Assembly: GCF_029931775.1 (NCBI RefSeq)
Contig: NC_079312.1
Location: 9,059,821-9,123,820 of the forward strand
Length of the DNA: 64,000 nucleotides
Source of the DNA: Euleptes europaea
Lineage: Eukaryota > Chordata > Lepidosauria > Squamata > Sphaerodactylidae
Direction of reading: 5' to 3'
Part shown: positions 9,385 through 20,985 of the stretch, piece after piece
Layout of the letters: each line of letters begins with the position of its first letter
Numbering within the stretch: position 1 is the first letter of the stretch
Translations under genes and position numbers: made by a program
The notes under the pieces: model-generated
Databases searched by the model: none
What the model saw: the letters and a program-made list of their open reading frames with translations, nothing else
What the model was told of the DNA's origin: nothing

Positions 9385-10991
9385 ATGTATTGACCATACT
9401 TTCCAGGATTGGCATTGGAGTAGTGCACGAACACCTAGCTTCTTTAAATGAAACGAAGTCCTCAGGGCCAGATGAATTGCATCCAAGGGTACTTAAAGAA
9501 CTTGCAGATGTAATTTCTGAGCCTCTGTCCATTCTTTTTGAGAATTCTTGGAGAACAGGTGAGGTGCCAGAAGACTGGAGGCGAGCAAATGTCCCCATCT
9601 TCAAGAAGGGGAAAAAGGAGGATCTGTGTAACTACTGACCCATCAGCTTGACTTCTATACTGGGAAAAGTTTTTGAACAAATCATTAGTCAGTCCTTGAG
9701 CATTTAGAAAGGATGGATCTGATTACAGAGCCAGGACAGGTTTCTCAAGAACAAGTCATGTCAGATTAATCTTATCTCCTTTTTTGATAAAGTTGCTACC
9801 TTGCTGGATCAAGGAAATGCTGTAGACATAGTTTATCTAGATTTCAGTAAGGCTTTTGATAAGGTTTCCCGTAATATTCTTGTAGACATATTGGGAAAAT
9901 GTGATTTAGATCCTGTTACTGTTAGGTGGATCTCTAATTGGTTGACAGATCGCACCCAAAGAGCGCTTGTTAATGGTTCCCCATCCACTTGGAGAGGAGT
10001 GACTAGTGGAGTTCCTCAGGGATCTGTGCTGGGCCCTGTGTTGTTCAACATCTTTATAAATGATTTGGATGAAGGAATAGAGGGGATGCTTACTAAATTT
10101 GCAGATGATACTAAATTGGGAGGGTAGCACATACGGTAGAAGACAGCCAAGATGCAGGATGATCTTGACAGGCCGGAGAATTGCACTTCAACAAAGATAA
10201 ATGTAAACTTCTGCATTTAGATAGGAAAAATCACAAGCATTATTATAGACTGGGGGAGACTTGTCTGAGCAGTAGTGTGTGTGAAAAGAATCTTGGGGTC
10301 TTAGTAGACCAAACACTGAACATGAGTCAGCAGTGTGATGCTGTAGTTAAAAAGGCAAAGGGGTTCCTGGGCTGTATCAACAGAAGTATACTGTCCAGAT
10401 CACGCAAAGTGACGGTATTACTTTGGTCTGGTTAGACCTCACCTAGAGCATTGTGTTCAGTTTTGGGCACCACAATTTAAGAAAGATGTAGACTAGCTGG
10501 AACGTGTCCAGAGAAGGGCAACAAAGATGGTGAGGGGTCTGGAGACCAAGTCCTATGAGGAAAGGTTGAAGGAGCTGGGTATGTTTAGTCTGAAGAGGAG
10601 AAGACTGAGAGGGGACATGATAACCATCTTCAAGTACTTGAAGGGCGAGTAGTGCCGAAGAGGGTGCCGAGTTGTTTTCTGTTACCGCAGAAGGTCAGAC
10701 CAGAACCATCGTGTTGAAATTAAATTAAAAGAGTTTCCGTCTAGACATTAGGAAGAATTTTCTAACAGTTAGAGCAGTTCTTCAGTGGAACAGGCTTCCT
10801 CGGGAGGTGGTATGCTCCCCTGGAGGTTTTTAAGAAGAGGCTAGATGGCCATCTGTCAGCAATGCTGATTCTATAATCTTAGGCAGATCATGAGAGGGAG
10901 GGCACCTTGGCCATCTTCTGGGCATGAAGTATGGGTCGCTGGGGGTGTGGGGGTGGGGAGGTAGGCCCCTTCCAACTCTATGATTCTATGA
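9385..10991 (+). mobile_element. CR1 LINE, 5'-truncated, degraded
   Basis: The reverse-transcriptase region starts with SSGPDELHPRVLKELADVIS at 9456. It continues with [17 protein letters not shown] (9822-9870) and [19 protein letters not shown], followed by FADDTKLGG (10098-10127). The 3' end is tgattctatgag at 10978-10991, the CR1-type terminal motif. Several stops and frame changes break it. About 1.6 kb of the 3' half remains. Confidence 0.9.
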
Positions 10992-11066
10992 GATGAAACA
11001 ACACAAGAGGGATGGCGCTTCCAAAGCGGAGGCCCCAGTTCCTGGGGGAAGGTCTCAAGACCTCTT
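10992..11066 (+). repeat. 75-bp flank shared by two CR1 3' ends, copy 1
   Basis: The sequence after the CR1 end (gatgaaacaacacaagaggg through ggtctcaagacctc) is repeated with two or three changes at 11896-11970. There it again follows directly on a CR1 3' end. See the finding on possible 3' transduction. Confidence 0.75.
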
Positions 11067-11831
11067 CCCTTGCAGCAAAGTTGCTTGGAACAATCTCCCT
11101 GCCCTAACTCAAACCTCCCTTCCATTTCGCTTTCAGATAATTAATTTGAGATTGTATTTGTGATGTATTAAATACCCACAGTATGCAGGAAATCGACAAG
11201 TGTTATTCAAACTGACCCCGCCTGAAAGTTTTCAGTCTGGTGAACATACATCCCCAGAACCCAAAGGTTGCAAACGGGGGCCTATTCTGTCTCTCTGGGC
11301 AGGGAGAGTTGGATGAGCATGGTGGTGGGAGGGGGGGCTCTTCAGGCTGCCCCAGCAGTGGGTACTAATGGGAGGAAGTCAAACGAAAAAAATCTCCCTT
11401 CTCAAGGCCCCCTTCTCAAACGCCCCTTCTCCACTGCATACTCCACTGCATACTTCTCCCTGCTTTCTGTGCTGGCAGAAAAAGCATCAGATGCCTTCTG
11501 AGAAATGAGAAAGGAAAGTTTATTGAGTCCATCATAGAAGGCCTGAGAGGGCAGCAAGATCCACAGGCAGGAAACCATTCTCAGGCTCAAAGGGTCCCAA
11601 TCCCCAGCTGTCTTCTTTAAGACTGGGAGTTGACATGGGGGAGGGGGATCAGCTGAATCGGGGCCATGGCACTAAAGGATCAGGCAGGAGACTTGTGGTG
11701 CTCCTGACAGCTGGTGCTAGATTTCCCCATGCCAGATTCATGGCCATTCGGGCACTGTCTCAGGGTGTGTGTACAAAATCCCTCTGAGCACATGCAGAGT
11801 GTCGTTGCCATACCATGAGTTCAGAATTTTC
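11067..11831. other. Intergenic, no gene seen
   Basis: Only short, inconsistent frames are present. Small direct repeats (ctccactgcatac twice near 11430) and low-complexity C-runs occur. No domain or RNA gene was recognised. Confidence 0.5.
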
Positions 11832-11895
11832 TGCATTGTGCAGGGGGTTGGACTAGATGACCCTGGTGGCCCCGTCCAACTCTATGATTCTATGA
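11832..11895 (+). mobile_element. CR1 LINE 3' tail (about 64 bp)
   Basis: The sequence gcattgtgcagggggttgga, followed by ctagatgaccctggtgg and tgattctatgag, is the last part of a CR1. It is followed by the same 75-bp flank as the longer CR1 that ends at 10991. Confidence 0.8.
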
Positions 11896-11970
11896 GATGA
11901 AACACCACAAGAGGGATGGCGCTTCCAAAGCGGAGGCCCCAGTTCCTGGGTGAAGGTCTCAAGACCTCAA
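11896..11970 (+). repeat. 75-bp flank shared by two CR1 3' ends, copy 2
   Basis: Near-identical to 10992-11066; see that entry. Downstream of 11970 the two flanks become unrelated. Confidence 0.75.
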
Positions 11971-12954
11971 CCAGACCCAAAGGGTAGGAATAATTGGAGC
12001 AGCCACAAAGTCCCCTCTTGTGCTCATCTGTCCCCATAACTGCCTCTCTTCTCCCCCCCCCCCATTGCAGCTCCCTTCACGGGATGATCCACACCGTCTC
12101 TGCTGAACCTCTTAGCAACTCCCAATCGGACCAAGCCAAAATCCCCCCACCCTCTCGGAGTTGCTGCAGGAAAAAGGCTTCTGTGGTTCGACCCTGGCAG
12201 TTTTTGTTGTTAAAAATAGCATTTATTTCTGAAAGGAGCTACACACTGCGATGTTGCAGCAGCACCCTCTGGCGTCCGAAGGGGACGGGGCCTTTTCTTC
12301 ACACTCTCCTGATTTCCCGGACAGGGCAGCCCCTGGCACTCGGCTCAAAACACGCAACAGAGACACCAAAGTTCTCCTAAACCGGAGCGTCTCCATAGCA
12401 GCACGCAGTCCAAACCGCCGCTCAGGCTGCCTCTCTCTGTGTGAATTATTGTGAATTATCTCACCACCTTACCTCTTGGAAAGAAGGAAATTTTCCTAGC
12501 CAATATTGCGGGACTATATTGTCTTCACTTGTGGTCATGTATTGACTTTTGGACATTGTCCATGCTTGTATCAGATACTATTTGTATCTTGCCTTATTTG
12601 TAACCCATAAATTAGCCTTAGTTGTTTTTGCAGTTGTTGCTGTTTTTATGTTTGCTAATCTCTCTGTGTCCCAGCAGAGCTGGGGGAGGGATTTCCTACT
12701 TCTGTAGCCATGCCCTTTTCACAGCGATGGGGTGGAGGGTGGCTCTTTTCTTCTTCCATGCTGGGCCCCTGGACGTTGGAACACAGGCAGGAGAGGCAGA
12801 AATTCAGCAGGGGCAGCTTTCCCAGTGGTGGGGCTGCATCTGTTGGATTTCTTCCCTATTGTGCACTGTGCTTCCCACCACACTTTTCCTGATCCAGCAG
12901 AGACAGTCTCAGATGCTTCCCAAGGAATCCTCATCAGGCCCTAGGGTGTCCAGA
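11971..12954. other. Intergenic, no gene seen
   Basis: Frames at 11994-12380 and 12622-13086 show no domain, codon periodicity or homologous copy in the window. The second runs into a known MITE. A poly-C run lies near 12055. Confidence 0.5.
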
Positions 12955-13151
12955 TCAGGGTTGGGCAATACCTGGAGATTTTGGGGTTGGAGCCAGAGGA
13001 GGGTGGGGTTTGGGGGAGGGGAGGGACCTCAGCAGGGCGTAATGCTAAAGAGTCCACATTCTAAGGCAGCCATTTTCCCCAGGTGAACTGAAATCACCTG
13101 GGGATCAGTTGTAACAGCAGGAGATCTCCAGCCACCACCTGGAGGTTGGTA

Positions 13152-14005
13152 GTAGAAAACGAGGATGCCGACCACTGTACTAATACTGAACAGTTAGAAA
13201 ATAAGCACAGGAGCGACACAACAATTTTACAAAGTGTAAAAATTATTCTATTGAAAAGCTACCAAAAAGTGAACAATATCAAGACAAAAAACAATGTATA
13301 CAATCCTATATCTATACAATGCAATCCTATATCTACAAAGTCCAAGAGATTCTAATAGTTATATCTTCAAAGTCATGTAGTCAATGTAACATTGCTTAAA
13401 TGTAACGTTGCTTAAATGGATGGTATGGGGATACGGCCGTTTCAAATTTCTTCAGTTCAATCCATCAGTCCCCTAAAACGTCAAATAAGCTCAATTTAAA
13501 TAATAAGGTGCTGCTGGACTGTTGCTCTTTTCTACTACTGCAGACAGACTAACTAAGCTCAAAATATTGTCGAAGGCTTTCACGGTCAGAGTTCATTGGT
13601 TCTCGTAGGTTATCCGGGCTGTGTAACCGTGGTCTTGGTATTTTCCAAGACCACGGTTACACAGCCCGGATAACCTACGAGAACTAACTAAGTTCAATTT
13701 GAATAATAAGGTGCTACTGGACTGTTGCTCTTTTCTACTACTGCAGACAGACTAACTAAGCTCAATTTGAATAATAAGGTGCTACTGGACTGTTGCTCTT
13801 TTCTACTACTGCAGATAGACTAACACAGCTACCCACTGTGAATTTAAATAATTTGTGAATGCAGATAGAAATACAGGATAGTAACCATGTTCCTCGTTGG
13901 GATACAACAATTGCAGTCAAAAATTATTTAAATTGAGCTTATTTGAAGTTTTAGGGGACTGATGAAGGATTGAATTGAAGAAATTTGAAACGGACGTATT
14001 CCCGT
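13152..14005. mobile_element. Penelope-type composite insertion with inverted ends and 18-bp TSD
   Basis: It is flanked by an 18-bp direct repeat (accacctggaggttggYa) at 13134-13151 and 14006-14023 with one mismatch. Its arms 13420-13505 and 13925-14003 are inverted copies (shared words gaaatttgaaacgg and aggggactgatg). Between them lie three tandem copies (about 13505-13560, 13685-13750 and 13753-13830) of a ~70-bp segment, ggtgctactggactgttgct and onward. That segment matches the end of the Penelope-type element at 43588-43790. A family-2 fold-back lies inside. Confidence 0.65.
13565..13684. mobile_element. Short fold-back copy of Penelope-type family 2
   Basis: It starts attgtcgaaggctttcacgg, runs through gggctgtgtaaccgtgg, then turns back at about 13645 into the exact reverse complement (ccacggttacacagccc) and ends at gaac. 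This copy folds back before the hammerhead-like segment, which it lacks. It lies within the tandem segment array of the larger composite. Confidence 0.8.
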
Positions 14006-14026
14006 ACCACCTGGAGGTTGGCAACG

Positions 14027-14803
14027 TTATCAGGACCATTTGAGCCCTTCACGGCCAGAGGGAGCAGCCATCACCAATACAGAATCGAAACCAAATTAAT
14101 CCCGGCACGTGGCCATACCCGAGAAAGGTGACTCCAGGCTGATGGTTAAGAAGCAGTCGTGAAAACCTTGTCAAAGGCAACATCACAGATTTTATTTGAT
14201 CTGTTCAGGAGCATGCAGGCTTTCAGGTGCCACAGAACTCTTCTTCAAGCCTGTCATGCTAGCTAGCAGGAATAGGCAGACGTGTCCATCCTGGTCGGCC
14301 CTCTTGGGTTCCTGCTGAGGGTTTTAAAGACACTGAAAGGCTTTAACTGGTGTTTGGCCAGCAAATGGGCAGAGTTGCCTTCTGATGCCCCCCCCCCCCC
14401 GTAGCAAAAAATGAGATTTGCCATGACACTGCGTTATTCTGAGTTTAGTGCCTTATTCTCTTATTTTGGTCACCCCCATTTTATTGCGTTGTCTACAAAA
14501 ACCTTGGGGAGGGTGTGCAGATGGCCAGGCAACCACCTACAATTCCCTGTCTAGTCCTTCAATGTGTGTGTGTGTAGCAGCTGTTAGACACTCACATTCT
14601 CCCTTCAAGTAGCATCAGCTGAAATATTGTCTCAGCCTTTCCTTGTCAACATTAACAGTGGCAGCTGGATTTTAAATGATCCCTAAACGGACCAGGCCCT
14701 CCACCAGCCTCCCAACCAGACCATCTCTGGCTGGGTCTAACGTGGAGGGAAGGGGCTTCCCATTTGTAGGAGAAAATTAAGCCCCGAAGCAGAAAGGCGT
14801 AGG
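14027..14803. other. Intergenic with repeat fragments, no gene seen
   Basis: The words caggctttcaggtgccacag and aactcttcttcaagcctg (14215-14262) look like another degraded Penelope-type end. A poly-C run lies at 14388. There is no coding signal. Confidence 0.45.
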
Positions 14804-14998
14804 GTTGCCAACCTCCAGGTACTAGCTGGAGATCTCCCGCTATTACGGCTGATCTCCAGTCGATAGAGATCCCCAGTTCACCTGGAGAAAATGGTTGCTT
14901 TGGCCATTGAACCCTATGGCATTGAAGTCCCTCCCCAAACCCTGCCCTCCTCGGACTCCGCCCCCCAAATCTCTCGCCAGTGGCGATGCCAGCCCCCC
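14804..14998 (+). mobile_element. MITE with GGTTGCCAACCTCC-type end
   Basis: It begins gtagggttgccaacctccag and contains ctggagatctcc, cacctggagaaaatgg and ctatggcattgaagtccctc. This is the same family as 12955-14026 in the opposite direction. The right end is diverged. Confidence 0.65.
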
Positions 14999-15289
14999 AG
15001 CCCGGTGAATCTGTGCCAGGGAACTGGTGGGCTGGATCCTGCTTGGGAAGGGGTTTGGGGGGGGAGAGAGAGAAAGGGCAACCCCTCCTCTTGCCACATG
15101 TATAGCAGGGGCTGGTGGCAGGTCCACCTCTTCCCCAAATGTATCTGGTCTCCCGCAGTTCGTTCCCTGTCTCTCCCAGTTCTCCCCGCCCTCCGCCCCC
15201 CAAGCAAATGCAAAACCCATTTTGCAGAGAGAAAGGGGAGGGGGAGGGGAGGGGAGGGAGATAGTCTGCGCTTTGCATCTCCGGTGGAG

Positions 15290-15507
15290 AGGTGACGTTT
15301 GGCGGGGTGTGTGTGTGTCTCCCTCTGCTGGCGGTCTCCGCCCCACAGAAACAAAGGTAGTCGAGTGTGACGTCCTAGGGAAGCCACACTTCCTGCCTTA
15401 CCCGGAGTCCCCACGTGAGAACGCTACATTCGTTGTCCTGGCGTGTAGAAAAGCAGCGGTGGCGGCAGCAGGAGCGGCGCCTTCCAAGCGAGTGGGACAA
15501 AGTAAAA
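15290..15507. promoter_or_regulatory. CpG-rich, promoter-like patch
   Basis: CpGs cluster between about 15290 and 15507 against a poorer background. A CRE-like tgacgtc lies near 15369 and an E-box cacgtg at 15413. It leads straight into the satellite array at 15508. No linked gene is visible, so it may be an orphan promoter or part of the satellite's parent sequence. Confidence 0.3.
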
Positions 15508-17362
15508 GCTGGAACGGCCCGGAACGAGCATTAAACAAATCATACCACAGCAAAAAACAGTGACATGCCTTGCAGGGCCTCCAGAACAATCTTTTAGAAA
15601 TCAAAACGGGGAGAGAACGTGTATTTATTAACCCTTTCCAGGCCAAAATGGCTCTGGAACAGCCTGGAACGGCTCGGAACAGTCCGTAACGGGCATTAAA
15701 CACATCATACCATAGCAAAAACAAGTGGCATGCCTTTCAGGGGCTCCAGAACAACATTTTAGAAATCAAAACGCGGAGACAGAGCGCATTTATTAACCCT
15801 TTCCAGGCCAAAATGCCTCCAGAAAGGCACAAAATGGTCTGGAACAGCCCGGAACGGGCATTAAACCATACCACAGCAAAAAACAGTGGCATGCCTTGCA
15901 GGGGCTCCAGAACAATATTTTAGAAATCAAAACGGGGAGAGAACGTGCATTTATTAACCTTTTCCAGGCCAAAATGACTCCGGAATGGCCCAAAATGCCT
16001 CCGGAAGGGCACAAAATGGCCCGGAACGGGCATTAAACAAATCATACCACAGCAAAAACAAGTGGCATGCCTTTCAGGGGCTTCAGAACAATATTTTAGA
16101 AATCAAAACGTGGAGAGAGCGCATTTATTAACCCTTTCCATGCCAAAATTACTCCGGAACAGCCCCAAATGCCTCCGGAACGGCACAAAATGGTCCAGAA
16201 CAGCCCGGAACGAACATTAAACAAATCATACCAAAGCAAAAAAAAAAAAAAAAGACATGCCTTGCAGTGGCTTCAGAGCAATATTTTAGAAATAAAAACA
16301 CGGAGAGAACATGCATTTATTAACTCTTTCCAGGCCAAAATGCCTCCAGAACAGCCTGCAACGGCCCGGAATGGGCATTAAACAAATCATACCACAGCAA
16401 AAAAACAGTGGCATACCTTGCAGGGACTCCAGAACAATATTTTAGAAATCAAAATGGGGAGAGAACGTGCATTTATTAACCTTTTTCAGGCCAAAATGAC
16501 TCCGGGATGGCCCAAAATGGCCTGGAACGGGCATTAAACAAATAATACCGCAGCAAAAACAAGTGGCATGCCTTTCAGGGGCTCCAGAACAATATTTTAG
16601 AAATCAAAACGCGGAGAGAGAGAGAGAGCGCATTTATTAACCCTTCCCTGGCCAAAATGACTCCGGAATGGCCAAAATGCCTCCGGAACGGCACAAAATG
16701 GCCTGGAACGGGCATTAAACAAATCATACCACAGCAAAAACAAGTGGCATGCCTTTCAGGGGCTCCAGAACAATATTTTAGAAATCAAAACGCAGAGAGA
16801 GCGTGCATTTATTAACCCTTTCCAGGCCAAAATGCCTCCAGAAAGGCACAAAATAGTCTGGAACAGCCTGGAATGGGCATTAAACAAATCATACCACAAC
16901 AAAAAACAGTGGCATGCCTTGCAGGGGCTCCAGAGCAATATTTTAGAAATCAAAACACGGAGAGAACATGCATTTATTAACCCTTTCCAGGCCAAAATGC
17001 CTCCAGAACAGCCCGGAACGGCCCGGAATGGGCATTAAACAAATCATACCACAGAAAAAAACAGTGGCATGCCTTGCAGGGTCTCCAGAACAATATTTTA
17101 GAAATCAAAACAGGGAGAGAACGTGCATTTATTAACCCTTCCCAGGCCACAATGCCTCCAGAAAGGCACAAAATGCCTCTGAAACGACACAAAATGGCCC
17201 GGAACGGGCATTAAACAAATCATACCACAGCAAAAAACAGTGGCATGCCTTGCAGGGGCTCCAGAACTATATTTTAGAAATCAAAAAGTGGAGAGAGAGA
17301 GAGAGAGAGCACATTTATTAACCCTTTCCAAGCCAAAACGCCTCCGGAATGGCCTGGAATGG
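15508..17362. repeat. Satellite-like array, 11 units of about 155-185 bp
   Basis: The anchor cattaaacaaatcatacc recurs near 15531, 15692, 15861, 16030, 16215, 16376, 16531, 16713, 16877, 17032 and 17209. Each unit has a constant ~120-bp part and a variable number of ~17-20-bp sub-repeats such as ctccggaacggcacaaaatgg, which explains the uneven period. Two unit types exist: A has aaaaaacagtgg with gccttgcag, and B has aaaaacaagtgg with gcctttcag. The array is cut at 17363 by an LTR. Confidence 0.92.
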
Positions 17363-17823
17363 TGTCAGGCTTCAGCAAATGCACAGCGTCCCAGGCAATA
17401 GAACTCAAATCCAGACAGAGCAGTGATTCAAAGATTTATTCCGGAGGTCAGTGATTTCAGTAAAGAGACGAGCAAGGCTGGAATACCTGACTGGGGGAGT
17501 ATGGATACATATATAAGGCTGATACAATAGGGTTACAGGAACAAAGAGACAATGTAGTCGTTTCCTGCTGGTAACGACTTAAGTAAAACTGAAACAGAAA
17601 CAATTGTGAGCAATCAGTGGAGGAGATGGCCGAGCCCTCGGCTTTGTGCGTGGCACCCGATATCGGATCGAAGATTTCCACGGGCGGGTCCCAATACAAT
17701 TGTAAATCCCTGGCCGGAGCTCGTGTGCAAAACGGGTGGGGAAAGAGTGCATGGAGAACTCCATCTTGTCCACGGGGAAACCGTCTTGTTTGGGAACAGA
17801 GCTATCAGAAGCCCTATCTGACA
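17363..17823 (-). mobile_element. LTR of the chromovirus (461 bp)
   Basis: It starts TGTCAG and ends CTGACA, a 6-bp inverted terminal repeat. It is followed on the pol side by a purine-rich tract on the minus strand (complement of 17824-17860), as expected next to a 3' LTR. It is inserted into the last satellite unit. Confidence 0.8.
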
Positions 17824-20800
17824 TTCCGCCTCTCCAAAGACCCCCTCCCCGGGTTTCCGGGTTTGTCGGGACAACTCTGATGGAACTCGGCGATCAGAGA
17901 GGGAGCGTGCACGTGTTCAGCCGCGACCCACTCATCATGACTCGAGTTCAAGTGTTTCCAGCGTTCCAGGTACTCCAGCTGACCTCTCCACAGCCTGGAG
18001 TCCAGGACCCTGGAAATTTCAAAATGCTGTTCCCCCTGCACCATGATAGGTGTCACCACCGGGGGTTCGGGGTGCCAATCGGGAGAGGGAGAAAAGGGTT
18101 TCAGAAGGCTAACGTGAAACACGGGGTGTACCCCCTTCAAGGTCTTGGGGAGGTTCAGTTCAGCAGTGACCTCATTGATTACCCGAGATATAGTAAACGG
18201 ACCCACATACTTTTGACACAGTTTCCGACAAGGACGCAGAGACTTTAAATTCTTGTTGGAAAGGTACACCTTCTCCCCAACCACCAGATCCCACTGGAGC
18301 ATTCTGTGCTTGTCTGCCGGCGCCTTGTACCATTCCTTAGCCTGGTCCAACTGTTTTACCAGCCCCGGCCAAGTATTTCTGACGGTGTTAGACCAAGCCG
18401 ACACCTCAGGAGGATCGCCTCCCGGCGGGAGGGTCGAAATCCATAGACCATCTTAAAGGGACTTTGTCCAGTAGCAGAGTGGACAGAGTTGTTATAGGCG
18501 TATTCCGCCAGGGGCAGCAGGTCAACCCAATCATCTTGGTGATAATTGGTGAAGCAGTGCAAGTAACATTCAACGACGGCATTCACCCTCTCCGTCTGCC
18601 CATTTGTCTGGGGGTGGTAGGCGGAGGATAAACCCGGTTGTACCCCGACAATCCCCACAAATGCCTGCCAGAATTTAGAAAGGAACACCGAGCCTCTGTC
18701 GCTCACGATCTTCCGTGGAAATCCATGCAGACGGAAGACCTGTTGCACGAAAAGGCAGGCCAATTTGTGGGCTGAGGGCAGCCCTTCGCACGGAATAAGG
18801 TGGATTTGTTTTGAAAACAGATCCGTGATCACCCACAGTACGGACTTCCCCTGGCTGGGAGGGAGATTGGTCACAAAGTCCATACCGATCACCCGCCAGG
18901 ATGCCTCCGGAGTCTCCAGGGGTTTTAGTAGACCGGGAGGCTTCCCCATAAGGCGTTTATTGGTGGCGCACGTTGGGCAGGACCTTACAAAACTATCGAT
19001 GTCCTGTCGCATCCCGGACTACCAAAAGCGTCGCCTAACCTGGTGCAGGGTCTTAACAAAACCAAAGTGCCCCCCTGTCTTGGAGCTGTGGCTCCATTCT
19101 AGCACCTCCCGGCGCAGCTTCAGGGGGACATAAGTCTTTCCCTGCGGGGCCCCGGCCTCCTCCCTCCCAAGAGACTTCTCCCCTTGTTCTTCCAAAAGGG
19201 CCTCCCCCCACCTAGCCTGGGTGGCAGGGGGCAGGTCTCTAGGGGGTCCCTGCAAGCGGGGGGGGGGGCTCGGCTGCTGCCTCATGCGGGAGGTCAGGGG
19301 GAGATGGAGAAACTGCGGCCCGGGTCTGGACTCCCTGGGGACGGGTGGCTTCGGTGGCTTCTCCTTGTGGGAGGACCGGGGTAAGCGGGGGTGCTGCTGC
19401 CCGGGCTTGGGTCCGGGTTAGAACTCCTGCGCTTGCCCCCTCCGGGTCCAAGCCAAGGTGTTCTGGGGTAAAAAGGGACCCAATCGGCCGCTCGACTCTG
19501 CAGTCGTACTGCGGCATGCGGGAGAGAACATCCGCCAGGCAATTCTCCTTCCCGGGGACATGCTTAATAGTAAAGCGGAATTTAGAAAAAAAATCTGCCC
19601 AACAAAGCTGTTTGGCCAAGCGTTTCCTCTGCCCCAGGATGGCTTCGAGGTTCCGGTGGTCCGTCCAAACCTCGAACGGCACCACAGCCCCCTTCAAGAA
19701 CTGGCGCCAGACCACGTGGGCATGTTTAATTGCCGTGGCCTCCTTCTCCCCTATTGGCCAGTTGAGTTCGGCCCCAGAAAACTTTTTGGAAAAATAGGCG
19801 CAGGGTCGGAGCCTCCCCTGAGCATCTTTCTGCAAGAGTGCTCCCCCCATTGCCCTATCAGAAGCGTCCACTTGAAGGGTAAAAGGTTGAGAACAGTCGG
19901 GGTGAGCCAAAACGTGCCCAGTAGTAAACCGGCTCTTAAGTAAGCTGAACGCCGCCTGGCAGCGGTCGTCCCATGCTACCCGTTAGCGGCAGTGGCCGCC
20001 TGACCCCTCCCCTTGGTCCTAAGGAGTTCCGTGATCGGGAGGGCTATTTCAGCAAAATCTGGGATGAAACCCCGGTAGAAATTTGCAAAGCCCAGAAATT
20101 GTTGAACCTGTTTGCGGGTCCGGGGAGGTTCCCAATCCCGGACCGCCTGGACCTTCACGGGGTCCATGATTAACCCGTTGGGAGACACCACAAACCCAAG
20201 AAAAGTAAGCTTGTTAAAGGCACACTTGGACAGTTTGGCGTACAGGTGGTGTTCCCGCAGCCGGCGCAAAACCTCCCACATCAATTTCCGGTGCTCTTCC
20301 GGGTCTCGTGAATAAATTAAAATGTTGTCCAAGTACACGATGACCCCCTGAAACAACAGATCATGCAAAATCTCATTGATGAGTTGCATGAAGCAGGACG
20401 GAGCTCCAGACAACCCGAAAGGCATTACACTAAATTCAAAAAGTCCATAGCAACACGAGAAGGCTGTTTTAGCCTCATCCCCCTCCTTAATTCGAACCTG
20501 GTAGTAGGCTTCCGCCAAGTCCAGTTTAGAAAACACCCTGCCCTCCTGTAGCTGGCTGAGAAGGTCAGGGATGAGGGGGATGGGATACGCGTTAGTTTCA
20601 GTAACTGCATTAAGCCCCCTATAGTCCACCCACAACCGGAGGTCCGAAGTCCCCTTTTTCTTCACAAAGAAGCAGGGTGAGGAGAATGCAGCCTTGGATG
20701 GATGAATCCCCTAGCCAGATTCTTATCCAGAAACTCCCGCAATACAGTTTTTTCTTGGGGGCTCATGGGGTAAACCCAAGCCTTGGAGGGCTTCATGTCC

Positions 20801-20985
20801 GCCGTTAACTTAATGGCACAGTCTGTAGTGCAGTGAGGGGGTAGTAAGTCACAGTCCTTCCCCTCAAAGACATCCGCAAAGTCCTGATACTCCGGGGGTA
20901 GCGCTACGGGAATCGCTGTCGCTGCAGTCACCCTCTCCCCATCGGGCATGTTCTCCCTGCAATGCCACCTGCATTGAGGGGATTC
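17363..20985 (-). mobile_element. Ty3/gypsy chromovirus fossil, incomplete, one LTR
   Basis: The element lies on the minus strand. From high to low coordinate it shows reverse transcriptase, RNase H, integrase with a zinc-binding head, and a C-terminal chromodomain-like segment, then the LTR. Domain order and chromodomain place it in the Ty3/gypsy chromoviruses, probably the vertebrate Sushi-like group. The gag and protease parts and the second LTR are absent; the element stops near 20985. It is clearly dead, carrying a few breaks in pol besides the large 5' loss, but the domains remain well readable, suggesting moderate age. Confidence 0.9.

Larger units (their letters stand above)
12955..14026 (-). 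mobile_element. MITE with GGTTGCCAACCTCC-type ends, split by a Penelope insertion
   Basis: The left part (12955-13151) and the right remnant (14006-14026) together match the squamate MITE that also begins at 14804, in reverse. Diagnostic words are ctggagatctcc, caggtgaactg and ggaggttggcaac. The two parts are separated by the insertion 13152-14005. No transposase is present. Confidence 0.75.

Noticed and set aside
12622-13086. Plus-strand frame of 154 residues with a hydrophobic start that looks like a signal peptide.
   Set aside because: Its second half is the reversed MITE at 12955. No homologous copy or domain was recognised.
14652-15278. Minus-strand frame of 208 residues, with an overlapping frame of 167 residues in another phase.
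   Set aside because: It overlaps a MITE and GC-rich sequence, is low in complexity (Pro, Gly, Arg runs), and several frames are open at once, as expected of GC-rich noncoding DNA.
15398-17192. Several minus-strand frames in the satellite (15398-15724, 16756-16995, 16977-17192) with similar peptides.
   Set aside because: They follow the tandem unit, change frame between units and show no domain. The repeat period is not a steady multiple of three.
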